Positions 42,678-51,561 of a stretch of 64,000 nucleotides of DNA are shown piece by piece. Numbering within the stretch: position 1 is the first letter of the stretch; each line of letters starts with the position of its first letter. The stretch is taken from the NCBI RefSeq assembly GCF_038630985.1, contig NZ_CP152049.1:3119501-3183500 (forward strand). Direction: 5' to 3'. The position numbers were made by a program, and so were the translations under genes. The notes below the pieces were generated by a model. It was given only the letters and a program-made list of their open reading frames with translations, ran no database searches and was not told the origin of the DNA. This DNA comes from Paenibacillus sp. FSL H8-0548 (lineage in GTDB: Bacteria; Bacillota; Bacilli; Paenibacillales; Paenibacillaceae).

Positions 42678-43649
42678 ATGACCGTGTATAAACAAAAAAG
42701 AGCGTTCGCTGCATGGGCTATTATTGTCGTTTTATTAGGATTGCTGGCAGGCTGTTCATCTGCCAATCATGATTCTGCAGATACTGCTTCGAGAAGCAAT
42801 AGTTCAGAATCGCTATCAATGGCTGAGAAAGAAGGCTCGGTAGTGTCGGGTACTTCTTATATGGTCGACAGTCCAAGTGACCAGAAGGCCGATGCTGATG
42901 AAGGGAGCGCTGTAAATGAAGCAGGCGGTGGATTTGCAGCTGAAACAGCTGCGGATACGGGCGGATTAAATCAAAAGATTATTTACACAGCGACGCTCAG
43001 TATGCAGGTGGATAAGCTGGAGGACGCTGCGACATCGCTGCGCAATGCGATCCATCAGAGCGGCGGATATATTTTGCAATTTCAAGATACGCGGCATGAA
43101 GGAGAGATTGGCTCCAGCTATACGATTAAGGTTCCTGCGGCTGGCTTCATGTCATTCATAGATCGAATCGAGCAAATTAAGCATGATGATTTCGAACGCA
43201 ATATCGGGGGCAAAGATGTTTCTGAGGAATATGTGGATTTGGAATCCAGGCTCAAAGCGAAGCAGATGGTAGAGACTCGTTTGCTAACGATGATGGAAAC
43301 GGCGACAAAAGCAGATGATTTACTGAAGTTTTCAGATCAGCTGGCAGGCGTGCAGGAGGAAGTTGAACGTATTAAAGGCCGCATTCGTTATTTAGATAAA
43401 AATGTTGCTTTCTCAACAGTAGAGCTGCGCATGTACCAAAAGGATCAAACGCTTGAAAAAACAAGCGTGGGAGAGAAACAGCTGGGCGGAAGAATGTCTG
43501 AGGCGATAAGCGGCAGCACGAAGGTTGTATGGGAAACACTGAAGCTATTGCTCGTTGTATTGGCAGGTGCTGTTCCGGTTGTAGCTGTACTAGTCGTGAT
43601 TGCTGTTCCTTCGTATTGGCTGATGAGAAGAAGAAAAAAGAAAGATTAA
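42678..43649 (+). CDS. DUF4349 lipoprotein with C-terminal membrane helix
   Basis: A 323-residue protein: lipoprotein signal with lipobox LLGLLAGCSS (Cys about residue 26), a low-complexity Ser/Asp/Ala-rich linker to about residue 90, then the DUF4349 domain (KIIYTATLSMQVDKLEDAA, GGYILQFQ, FMSFIDRIEQI, DVSEEYVDLESRLKAKQMVE with coiled coil) and a C-terminal helix LLLVVLAGAVPVVAVLVVIAVPSYWL followed by basic residues. Function is unknown. Start at ATG 42678 or GTG 42684: GAGGGGG is only one or two bases from the ATG, favouring GTG slightly. It interrupts the usual bshC-mraZ neighbourhood. Confidence 0.88.
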   Translation: MTVYKQKRAFAAWAIIVVLLGLLAGCSSANHDSADTASRSNSSESLSMAEKEGSVVSGTSYMVDSPSDQKADADEGSAVNEAGGGFAAETAADTGGLNQKIIYTATLSMQVDKLEDAATSLRNAIHQSGGYILQFQDTRHEGEIGSSYTIKVPAAGFMSFIDRIEQIKHDDFERNIGGKDVSEEYVDLESRLKAKQMVETRLLTMMETATKADDLLKFSDQLAGVQEEVERIKGRIRYLDKNVAFSTVELRMYQKDQTLEKTSVGEKQLGGRMSEAISGSTKVVWETLKLLLVVLAGAVPVVAVLVVIAVPSYWLMRRRKKKD

Positions 43650-43727
43650 CGAAGCGGTTAAATCAAGATAATGAACAGCCTTCGACGTTGTAAACATTAA
43701 TAATCATTAATACTATGAAATATTTTC

Positions 43728-43758
43728 AAAAATCCTGCTCATTGAGCAGGATTTTTAT
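43728..43758 (+). terminator. Terminator in front of the dcw cluster
   Basis: AAAAATCCTGCTC, ATT loop, GAGCAGGATTTTT: a 13-pair stem with A and T arms. It insulates the division cluster from the DUF4349 gene; the mraZ promoter must lie within or after it. Confidence 0.9.
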
Positions 43759-43783
43759 TTTAGGTGGCGAACTATTGTATCTT

Positions 43784-43831
43784 AGTGGGGAAAAGTGGGG
43801 CAAAGTGGGGCAAGTAGGGGAAGGGGTGGGG
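43784..43831 (+). promoter_or_regulatory. MraZ operator: phased TGGGG boxes in the mraZ leader
   Basis: TGGGG occurs at 43786, 43796 and 43806, followed by AGGGG at 43816, all exactly 10 bp apart, and TGGGG again at 43827. MraZ is known to bind direct TGGG-type repeats with short regular spacing upstream of its own gene and to repress the dcw cluster, so this is a likely autoregulatory operator. Its last boxes coincide with the mraZ ribosome binding site region. Six runs of four G are also compatible with a G-quadruplex. Confidence 0.85.
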
Positions 43832-43838
43832 CAGACTC

Positions 43839-44276
43839 ATGTTTATGGGTGAATATCAACATAGCATTGATGAGAAAGGCCGCATCATTATTCCTGCAAA
43901 ATTCCGTGAATCACTAGGTGCCTCATTTATTGCTACCCGAGGTTTAGATAATTGCTTGTTTGTATATCCCATGAATGAGTGGGGCGTTTTGGAGCAAAAG
44001 CTAAAATCACTTCCCTTAATGAAATCAGATGCCCGCGCGTTTACCCGGTTTTTCTTTTCGGGAGCTACCGAATGTGAGCTTGATAAACAGGGAAGGGTAA
44101 ACATACCAAGCCATCTTCGCGAATATGCGAAGCTGGACAAGGATTGTATGGTGCTTGGTGTTTCCGGTCGCGTTGAGATCTGGAGCAAGCAGACATGGGA
44201 CAGCTATTACGAGCAGTCGGAGCAAACCTTTAACGAAATTGCTGAGAAGCTCGTCGATTTCGATTTCAACTTTTAG
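43839..44276 (+). CDS. mraZ: Transcriptional regulator MraZ
   Basis: A 145-residue DNA-binding protein with two SpoVT/AbrB-like domains ([21 protein letters not shown], and [20 protein letters not shown]), standard length and sequence. MraZ assembles into a ring and binds TGGG repeats; the boxes directly upstream indicate autoregulation of this first dcw gene. ATG 43839 with FMGEYQH is the normal family start; the ribosome binding site is the GGTGGGG just upstream. It is followed by rsmH after 29 bp. Confidence 0.97.
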   Translation: MFMGEYQHSIDEKGRIIIPAKFRESLGASFIATRGLDNCLFVYPMNEWGVLEQKLKSLPLMKSDARAFTRFFFSGATECELDKQGRVNIPSHLREYAKLDKDCMVLGVSGRVEIWSKQTWDSYYEQSEQTFNEIAEKLVDFDFNF

Positions 44277-44305
44277 AATGGACAACAAGAATGGAGGGCT
44301 AAGGC

Positions 44306-45256
44306 GTGTTTCAGCATATTACAGTGCTTTTGGAAGAAGCGGTTGACGGTTTGGCCATTAAGCCAGACGGAATCTACGTCGATTGTACGCTTGGGGGAGC
44401 GGGCCATAGTGAGCTTATCGCATCCCGACTAGGCGAAGGAGGGCGGTTAATCGCATTCGATCAGGATGACTGGGCGCTGGATAATGCTCGTGTTAAGCTT
44501 GCCCCTTATATGGATAAAGTGACGCTGGTAAGAAGCAATTTCCGCGATTTGGAGCAGGAGCTGAGAGGCTGCGATGTCCCGATGCAAGATGGCATCCCGC
44601 AGGTAGATGGTATTCTGTTTGATCTTGGCGTATCCAGTCCACAGCTAGACGAGGCAGAGCGCGGTTTTAGCTATAATCATGATGCACCGCTTGATATGCG
44701 TATGGACCGAGAAGGGGATCTCACAGCCTACGACATTATCAATACTTGGGAAGAACGTGATATTTCTCGAATTTTGGATCGCTACGGTGAAGAAAAATTT
44801 GCTCGTTCAATCGCAAGGAATATTGTAAAAGCAAGAGATAAGGCCCCGATTGAGAAAACGGGCGAGCTAGCCGAGCTGATCAAGGTTTCCATTCCGGCAG
44901 CAACAAGACGTACAGGCGGTCATCCTGCCAAACGCTCCTTTCAGGCACTTCGCATTGCGGTAAACGATGAGCTGGGGGCAGAGGAAGAAGCTCTTGAGCA
45001 AACGATTCGTTGCTTGAAGCCTGGAGGCAGAGCTTCTGTTATTACGTTTCATTCACTTGAGGATCGTATTTGTAAGCAAATGTTTGTGAAGTTTGTGGAG
45101 AAATGTACATGTCCAACTGATTTCCCGTTATGTGTATGCGGAAATGCTGGCAAGGTGAAATTAGTTAACCGCAAGCCAATACTGCCCTCAGAGAGAGAGC
45201 TGGAGCTTAATCCAAGGGCCAGATCGGCAAAGCTTAGAGTGGCAGAAAAATTGTAA
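44306..45256 (+). CDS. rsmH: 16S rRNA C1402 N4-methyltransferase RsmH
   Basis: A 316-residue methyltransferase acting on the ribosomal decoding site. SAM-binding [18 protein letters not shown] near residue 24, [48 protein letters not shown] and the closing [14 protein letters not shown] are the family signatures. Start is GTG 44306 after GGAGGGCTAAGG. Second gene of the dcw cluster as in nearly all bacteria. Confidence 0.97.
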   Translation: MFQHITVLLEEAVDGLAIKPDGIYVDCTLGGAGHSELIASRLGEGGRLIAFDQDDWALDNARVKLAPYMDKVTLVRSNFRDLEQELRGCDVPMQDGIPQVDGILFDLGVSSPQLDEAERGFSYNHDAPLDMRMDREGDLTAYDIINTWEERDISRILDRYGEEKFARSIARNIVKARDKAPIEKTGELAELIKVSIPAATRRTGGHPAKRSFQALRIAVNDELGAEEEALEQTIRCLKPGGRASVITFHSLEDRICKQMFVKFVEKCTCPTDFPLCVCGNAGKVKLVNRKPILPSERELELNPRARSAKLRVAEKL

Positions 45257-45270
45257 GAGGGGGATTTGAA

Positions 45271-45672
45271 TTGGCGTATATAAATGGCAATTTAGCACTG
45301 CAGCCTAAGCGGAAGCAGGATCAGCAAACCGTAATTAAAGAAACAAAACGATTGGTAAAAACACGTAAATCGATACCTGTCCAAGAAAAGCTATTGTACA
45401 TGTTTACAGTACTAATGTGCGTTGTAGTCGCTGGTGTCATTATTTTACGCTACGCGCAAATCTACGATATGAGCATAGATATCAAAAAACTGAATAATGA
45501 ATATCAAACGATGAACATCGAAATGGAAGATTTAAAGAAGCAGGTGGAGATGCTAAGTGATCCTGAACGTATTCGCAAGCTTGCGGAGTCGCAAGGGATG
45601 GTTAGCGTTATAGAGGGTGGAATTACGGTAAACACGGGTGATAACGAGATCAAATCGGTTATGAATGAATAA
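45271..45672 (+). CDS. ftsL: Cell division protein FtsL
   Basis: A 133-residue bitopic membrane protein. A basic cytoplasmic start, one membrane helix about residues 46-66 (MFTVLMCVVVAGVIILRY), then an extracellular coiled coil (DIKKLNNEYQTMNIEMEDLK) with the ERIRKLAESQGM motif of the FtsL/DivIC family. It forms the division subcomplex with DivIB and DivIC and activates septal synthesis. Start is TTG 45271 after GAGGGGGATTT. It overlaps or abuts the next gene, between rsmH and the penicillin-binding protein, the expected place. Confidence 0.9.
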   Translation: MAYINGNLALQPKRKQDQQTVIKETKRLVKTRKSIPVQEKLLYMFTVLMCVVVAGVIILRYAQIYDMSIDIKKLNNEYQTMNIEMEDLKKQVEMLSDPERIRKLAESQGMVSVIEGGITVNTGDNEIKSVMNE

Positions 45673-45682
45673 GGTGCAGAAG

Positions 45683-47872
45683 ATGAAAAAAAGAATCAGA
45701 TTGCGGACACTGCTGTTTGGAGGGATAATGACCCTCCTTTTTCTCATTTTAATTAGTAGAATCTATGTTGTGCAGGTAGTAGAGGGCGCCAAATGGTATG
45801 ATCTAGCCAAAATCAGATGGTCGGCAGCGGAGCAATTAGTAGCAAAGCGGGGGACGATTACTGACCGCTCAGGAAATGTTCTTGCTATGGACACGATTGC
45901 GTATAACGTATCCGTTAACCCGCAGATGATTAATGAAAATGGCCTCACAGAAGACATCATTGATGGCCTACATGAGATACTTGGCATATCGAAAGATGAG
46001 CTTCGAGGGATTGTAACAGCTAAGAAAGAAGATGGAACTTATCTTAAAAATCGTGAGGTGAGAAATGGCGGCTGGCAAATTGAAAAATCTGTGGCCGATG
46101 AAATTAGAAAGTTTCGTGTAGAGCTCTCAGAAGAAAAGGAAGTGTATGATGTCGGTATAGATTTAGCGGAAAACTTAAAACGCTATTATCCTAGAAAAAC
46201 ATTAGCATCGCAATTAGTTGGATTTTTAGATCGAGACGGAGCGGCGATGACAGGCATTGAAGCTTTCTTCGATGATCAGCTAAGAGGTGAGGATGGATAC
46301 ATCAAGTATGAGAAGGATGGCAAGCGAGTTCAGCTCGCTGAGGGCGATGTGGAATATAAGCCGGCAGCGGACGGGCAGCAGGTCCAGTTGACTATCGATA
46401 ACGATATTCAGCATTATGTGGAAGAGGCGCTGCAAGAGATCGTGAAGCAATATGCGCCCAAAAGCGCGACGGCTATCGCCGCTGATCCAAACACGATGGA
46501 AATATTGGCGATGGCGAATATGCCGCAATACGATCCAAATGAATATTGGAAAAATAATTCAAGCTCTTATAATCATGCGATTAAATCATTGTATGAGCCG
46601 GGCTCTACCTTCAAGATCGTAACGCTTGCTGCAGCTGTTGAAGAGGGGTTATTTGATCCTGATGAGCTGTACAAGTCAGGTGAATTCAAAATTAAAGGCG
46701 TCGCACAACCCATTCGCGATATTAAACGAGGAGGCTGGGGAACGATCACCTTCTTGGAAGGCTTGAAATACTCTAGCAACGTTGCGTTCGTAAAGCTTGG
46801 CTATGAACGGCTAGGATCAGAGAAGCTGCAGTCTTACATATCTAATTTCGGCTTCGGAACAAAAACAGGCATTGAGCTGGGCAGTGAGCAGAAAGGGGTA
46901 GTCAACCTTAGATATCCGCTTGAAATTGCCAATGCAACATTCGGACAAGGGGTATCGGTAACACCTATTCAGCAGGTAGCGGCAGTCGCGGCAATTGCAA
47001 ATGGCGGCAAGCTGCTCAAGCCGCAAATTGTGAAGAGTATAACCGACCCGCTAACTAAAGCGACCCAAACCTTTGAGCCTCAGCTCGTTCGTCAAGTGAT
47101 TTCGGAGGAAACCTCAAAGAAGGTTGGCGAATATTTGGAGCAGGTCGTATCCGATATGGATAAGGGTACGGGTAAGAATGCTTACATTGAGGGCTACCGG
47201 GTAGCTGGGAAAACGGGTACAGCCCAGAAGGTTGACGGCAAGAGCTATTCCACATCAAAGTTCGTCGTATCCTTTATTGGTTACGCACCTGTCGATGATC
47301 CCAAAATCGTCGTTTATATCGTTGTCGATGAGCCGAATGACCCCTTGGTCGGAGGAGGTAAAGTTGCTGCTCCGGCATTTAAGCAAATCGTCCTTAAAAG
47401 TTTGCGTAAAATGGGTGTAGCTCCTAACTATTCAGCAGATTCCGAAAACGCGTTGAAGGAAGTTACGATAACTGTTCCAGATCTGACTGATCTTTCTGTT
47501 GCACAAGCCAAAGCGGAGCTCAATGCGAAAGCAATGACTTACGAATTAGTTGGAAACGGAAAAACGGTATTGCAGCAAATTCCAGCTGCCAGCTCAGCAG
47601 TTCATCCTACTCAGCGCATTTATTTGATTACGGAGCAGCGAGAGAAGCTGGCTATCCCTGATTTAACAGGCCTGTCGCTGCGGGATGCTCTTGAAATAAC
47701 GTCCCTTATTGGTATTAGGCTCATTCCGGAGGGACAAGGCTACATTCTGTCGCAGAAGGAAGAAACACTAAACAATGTAAGAGTGCTGAAGGTCGTGCTT
47801 GCGCCGCCATTTGGCGAAGCTAGTTCGTCAGAGCTGGACGAGGCCGATCAGCAGGAAACTGCTAACCAATAG
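45683..47872 (+). CDS. pbpB: PASTA-domain penicillin-binding protein (PBP2B-type septal transpeptidase)
   Basis: A class B transpeptidase of about 729 residues. Membrane helix about 12-35, N-terminal pedestal domain, then the transpeptidase domain with active-site S308 in PGSTFK, SSN motif near 364 and KTGT near 510. Two PASTA repeats follow (ITVPDLTDLSVAQAKAEL and LAIPDLTGLSLRDALEIT). It cross-links septal peptidoglycan. ATG 45683 with AAGGTG upstream was preferred to ATG 45665, which would overlap ftsL and lacks a site. The symbol follows the Bacillus gene in this position. Confidence 0.94.
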   Translation: MKKRIRLRTLLFGGIMTLLFLILISRIYVVQVVEGAKWYDLAKIRWSAAEQLVAKRGTITDRSGNVLAMDTIAYNVSVNPQMINENGLTEDIIDGLHEILGISKDELRGIVTAKKEDGTYLKNREVRNGGWQIEKSVADEIRKFRVELSEEKEVYDVGIDLAENLKRYYPRKTLASQLVGFLDRDGAAMTGIEAFFDDQLRGEDGYIKYEKDGKRVQLAEGDVEYKPAADGQQVQLTIDNDIQHYVEEALQEIVKQYAPKSATAIAADPNTMEILAMANMPQYDPNEYWKNNSSSYNHAIKSLYEPGSTFKIVTLAAAVEEGLFDPDELYKSGEFKIKGVAQPIRDIKRGGWGTITFLEGLKYSSNVAFVKLGYERLGSEKLQSYISNFGFGTKTGIELGSEQKGVVNLRYPLEIANATFGQGVSVTPIQQVAAVAAIANGGKLLKPQIVKSITDPLTKATQTFEPQLVRQVISEETSKKVGEYLEQVVSDMDKGTGKNAYIEGYRVAGKTGTAQKVDGKSYSTSKFVVSFIGYAPVDDPKIVVYIVVDEPNDPLVGGGKVAAPAFKQIVLKSLRKMGVAPNYSADSENALKEVTITVPDLTDLSVAQAKAELNAKAMTYELVGNGKTVLQQIPAASSAVHPTQRIYLITEQREKLAIPDLTGLSLRDALEITSLIGIRLIPEGQGYILSQKEETLNNVRVLKVVLAPPFGEASSSELDEADQQETANQ

Positions 47873-47910
47873 TTTTCAATTCACAAATCATAATTAAGAG
47901 AAGTTTTTTT

Positions 47911-47939
47911 GAAAATATAGGAAAGCCGTTTCACCTTGA
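47911..47939 (+). repeat. Double-hairpin repeat, internally deleted copy f
   Basis: GAAAATATAGGAAAG is joined directly to GCCGTTTCACCTTG, so the left end and right end of the ~100-bp repeat survive while the middle is gone. It follows a T-rich tract. The rest of the 183-bp gap 47873-48055 holds a small TCCC/GGGA hairpin and the spoVD ribosome binding site. Confidence 0.8.
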
Positions 47940-48055
47940 TCTTCAGCAGAAGCTAATATGCAAAGCTTGTTCTATCCTCCGCTTGTCCCGAATATTTTGG
48001 GAATGAGCGTCAGTGAGCGCTCCTTCGAAACAGTCAAACGGAGGAGGAACAAGTA

Positions 48056-49996
48056 ATGAAAGTATCTAATGTAACCGTTAGGCGACGTTTATTTATCGTA
48101 CTTATATTGGCAGGGATCTCTTTCCTCGCCCTAGTTTTGAGACTTAGCTACGTGCAGCTATGGCAAGGCGAGGAGCTTGCAAATAAAGCGGAAAATTCCT
48201 GGCGGCGCGATATCCCTTATGTAGCTAAGCGGGGCGAGATAGTAGATCGCAATGGCATTCAATTGGCGTATAACGTTAGCTCGCCTACCGTATACGCCAT
48301 TCCTGTGCAAATCAAGGATAAGGAGGCGGCGGCAGCTGCTCTTGCTCCATTGCTTGATATGTCCCAGCAATCGCTGTTTGACAAAATCAAAACAAAAAAA
48401 ATGATCGTCAAGCTAGGTCCGGGCGGCCGCAAAATTACGATCGACAAAGCAGAGCAAATTCGAGATCTTGCCCTTCCAGGTATTGTAGTAGCTGAGGACA
48501 ACAAGCGTTTTTATCCTTACGGCAGCTTAGCTGCGCATGTGCTTGGTTTTACAGGAATCGATAATCAAGGCTTAACCGGCATTGAGGCAAAATACAATTC
48601 GGAGCTTAGCGGAATTGGCGGCAGCGTATCCTTTCTATCGGATGCTGCGGGAAGGCAAATGCCGAACTCGTCAGATACATACGTTGAGCCTAAGGATGGT
48701 CTTACGATGCAGCTTACGATCGATAAGCAAATCCAGACGGTCATGGAGCGAGAGCTGGATCAAGCGATGACGAGCTTGCAGCCCGATGGCATTATCGCAA
48801 TTGCTATGGACCCGAACAATGGGGAGATTCTCGGCATGGCGAGCCGTCCTACCTACGAGCCTGATAAATACCGTGAAGTGCCTATCGAGGTATATAATCG
48901 AAATTTACCGATTTGGATGACCTATGAGCCTGGCTCTACCTTCAAAATTATTACTTTAGCGGCTGCTTTGGAGGAGAAAAAGGTTGATTTGAACAATGAG
49001 CGTTTCTTCGACCCAGGATCAATTGAGGTCGGCGGAGCTAAGCTTCGCTGCTGGAAGAAGGGCGGACATGGAAGCCAAACGTTTCTAGAGGTGGTTGAAA
49101 ATTCCTGCAACCCTGGATTTGTAACGCTAGGTCAGCGGCTAGGCAAAGATATGCTGTTCGATTACATCAAAAAATTTGGTTTTGGTACAAAAACAGGAAT
49201 CGATATTGGCGGTGAGGAAAACGGAATTTTGTTCAAGCTCAGTCAGGTTGGACCTGTCGAGCTTGCTACAACCGCGTTTGGGCAAGGGGTATCCGTTACA
49301 CCTATTCAGCAAATAACAGCTGTTTCAGCCGCAATTAATGGAGGCACGCTGTATAAGCCCCATGTGGCTAAAGCATGGATAAACCCGGAAACTGGAGCAA
49401 CCGTTGAAACCGTTGAATCGGAAGTTGTCCGTAAAGTAATTTCAGAGGAAACGTCCAAGCAGGTGCGCGAAGCGCTGGAGAGCGTCGTTGCGAAAGGGAC
49501 GGGGCGCAATGCATTTATCGATGGGTACCGTGTAGGCGGAAAGACGGGTACAGCCCAGAAGGTCATTAATGGGCGCTATTCGCCGAATGAGCATATTGTT
49601 TCCTTTATCGCCTTCGCTCCTGCAGATGACCCGAAGATCGTCATTTATGTTGCAGTGGACAATCCGCTGGGTATACAATTCGGAGGGGTTGTAGCTGCTC
49701 CGATTGTTCGCAATATGATGGAGGATGCCCTTTCCATTTTGGAAATTCCAGCTCGTGAGAAGCAGATTGATCGGATATACAAATACGGAGAAACTCCTAT
49801 CGTCACGGTACCTAATTTGGTAGGCAAAACGATATCAGATCTTTATGAGGACATGAATATGAATTTCAACCTAACCTCTGCCGGTTCGGGAAAAACAGTG
49901 ATACGCCAAGCTCCTGCAGCCGGAGCCCGGGTAGAACGCGGATCAACAATTCGGATCTATTTGGGCGATGACGATAATATATCCCACTCACATTGA
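48056..49996 (+). CDS. spoVD: Stage V sporulation protein D (cortex PBP)
   Basis: A 646-residue class B PBP for spore cortex synthesis. Membrane helix about 10-30, pedestal domain, transpeptidase with PGSTFK, a SCN motif (VVENSCNPGFV) and KTGTAQK, plus one C-terminal PASTA repeat (VTVPNLVGKTISDLYEDM), as in Bacillus SpoVD. Direct tandem to the vegetative PBP, from which it probably arose by duplication. Start ATG 48056 has GGAGGAGGAA upstream. It likely has its own sporulation promoter in the preceding gap (SigE in Bacillus), but no convincing match was seen. Confidence 0.94.
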   Translation: MKVSNVTVRRRLFIVLILAGISFLALVLRLSYVQLWQGEELANKAENSWRRDIPYVAKRGEIVDRNGIQLAYNVSSPTVYAIPVQIKDKEAAAAALAPLLDMSQQSLFDKIKTKKMIVKLGPGGRKITIDKAEQIRDLALPGIVVAEDNKRFYPYGSLAAHVLGFTGIDNQGLTGIEAKYNSELSGIGGSVSFLSDAAGRQMPNSSDTYVEPKDGLTMQLTIDKQIQTVMERELDQAMTSLQPDGIIAIAMDPNNGEILGMASRPTYEPDKYREVPIEVYNRNLPIWMTYEPGSTFKIITLAAALEEKKVDLNNERFFDPGSIEVGGAKLRCWKKGGHGSQTFLEVVENSCNPGFVTLGQRLGKDMLFDYIKKFGFGTKTGIDIGGEENGILFKLSQVGPVELATTAFGQGVSVTPIQQITAVSAAINGGTLYKPHVAKAWINPETGATVETVESEVVRKVISEETSKQVREALESVVAKGTGRNAFIDGYRVGGKTGTAQKVINGRYSPNEHIVSFIAFAPADDPKIVIYVAVDNPLGIQFGGVVAAPIVRNMMEDALSILEIPAREKQIDRIYKYGETPIVTVPNLVGKTISDLYEDMNMNFNLTSAGSGKTVIRQAPAAGARVERGSTIRIYLGDDDNISHSH

Positions 49997-50073
49997 CTAT
50001 AATGGTAGTTAACGGGGGCGCTGCAAGCGGATGGCTTCTGATCCGCTGGCGCTTAAGGGGGGAGTTTGAGCAG

Positions 50074-51561
50074 ATGCGTCTAAAGGAAGTTGCAGAGCTG
50101 CTTGTAACTGCGAGGCTTAACGGCGATGAGGAAACGGAATTGACTGGCATCGAATCGGATTCGAGAAGCGTTAGCAAGGGTCAATTGTTTATCTGCTTGC
50201 GAGGGCATACCGTTGACGGGCATTTGTATGCTGCTGAGGCGGCTGAAGCGGGTGCTGCCGCACTTGTCGTGGAACATTTTCTGGACTTACCGCTTCCGCA
50301 AATTAGGGTCAGAAATTGCAGGCTTGCGATGGCTGTTATTGCTAATCATTTTTATGGCTATCCAAGCCAGACACTTAAGCTTATTGGCGTCACGGGCACC
50401 AACGGTAAGACAACGACGACGTATTTGATTGAGCGGATTTTAAATGATCAGCGTACACCAGCAGGAGTAATCGGCACCATTGAGCGCCGTTATGCCGGAA
50501 TGTCTTTTCCGATGACAAACACGACTCCGCATACGCTTCAGCTCCAGCGGTATCTTGGAGAAATGCGTGATGCGGGCTCGCAGTATTGTGCGATCGAAAT
50601 TTCCTCGCACGCGCTGGAGCAAGGACGGGTAAAGGGCTGTCGCTTTCGAACGGCGGTATTTACGAATCTTACGCAGGATCACTTGGATTATCATGAGACG
50701 ATGAGCCGTTATGCTGCTGTAAAAGGATTGTTTTTTTCAAGGCTGGGAAATGAGTATAGGGTGAATGAGATTGATCGCTCCTATGCGGTGCTAAATGCCG
50801 ATGACGCAGTTTCAGCACAATATGCAGAGCTGACGGCTGCTGAGGTCATTACGTACGGCATTGAAGCGCAAGCGGATATCCGTGCTTCAAACATAAAAAT
50901 TACAGCTCAAGGCACAACGTTTCATGTTCAAACCTTTCGAGGCGAAGCCGACGTTGTTTTGCAAATGATAGGAAAGTTCAATGTGTATAATGCACTTGCC
51001 GCCATTAGCGCTATTCTTCTTGAGGGTGTAGAGCTGGGAGCCATTGCTGACAGTCTCCGTGCTATTCCTGGCGTTCCAGGCAGAGTGGAGGCGGTCAACG
51101 AAGGGCAGGATTTTGCGGTTATTGTAGATTATGCTCATACGCCAGACGGCTTGGAAAATGTGCTTCGAGCTGTTCAGGAGCTAGCTGAGCAGCGTATTTT
51201 ATGCGTATTTGGCTGTGGAGGCGACCGCGATCGCTCGAAGCGGCCGCTGATGGGGGAAATTGCAGTGAAGTATGCGGATTATGTTATCATTACATCGGAT
51301 AATCCACGAACAGAAGCGCCCGAGCGTATTTTGAGCGATATTGAGGAAGGACTTATTCATAATCATATTGATCCCTCAAAATACGAATTAATTGTTGATC
51401 GTAGAGCCGCTATTCAAAAAGCGGTTGAAATGGCAGGCCCGGGCGATGTAGTATTGATTGCGGGGAAAGGTCATGAGACCTACCAGGATATAAATGGAGT
51501 TAAGCATCCATTTGATGATCGAAAAGCAGCGAAAGAAGCGATAAGGGGAATCATACATTGA
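50074..51561 (+). CDS. murE: UDP-MurNAc-tripeptide synthetase MurE
   Basis: A 495-residue ligase adding the third stem-peptide residue. ATP site GVTGTNGKTTTTYLI, carbamylated-Lys region, and the specificity loop DNPRTEAPERI, where DNPR marks enzymes using meso-diaminopimelate rather than lysine; the peptidoglycan is therefore predicted to be the DAP type. The start was set at ATG 50074 (MRLKEVAELL), with GGGGGGAG upstream; a longer in-frame stretch from 49993 overlaps the end of spoVD. Its stop overlaps murF by 4 bp. Confidence 0.96.
   Translation: MRLKEVAELLVTARLNGDEETELTGIESDSRSVSKGQLFICLRGHTVDGHLYAAEAAEAGAAALVVEHFLDLPLPQIRVRNCRLAMAVIANHFYGYPSQTLKLIGVTGTNGKTTTTYLIERILNDQRTPAGVIGTIERRYAGMSFPMTNTTPHTLQLQRYLGEMRDAGSQYCAIEISSHALEQGRVKGCRFRTAVFTNLTQDHLDYHETMSRYAAVKGLFFSRLGNEYRVNEIDRSYAVLNADDAVSAQYAELTAAEVITYGIEAQADIRASNIKITAQGTTFHVQTFRGEADVVLQMIGKFNVYNALAAISAILLEGVELGAIADSLRAIPGVPGRVEAVNEGQDFAVIVDYAHTPDGLENVLRAVQELAEQRILCVFGCGGDRDRSKRPLMGEIAVKYADYVIITSDNPRTEAPERILSDIEEGLIHNHIDPSKYELIVDRRAAIQKAVEMAGPGDVVLIAGKGHETYQDINGVKHPFDDRKAAKEAIRGIIH

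Noticed and set aside
49993..50073. 27-residue N-terminal extension of MurE
   Set aside because: It overlaps spoVD and does not match the family; GGGGGGAG precedes ATG 50074.
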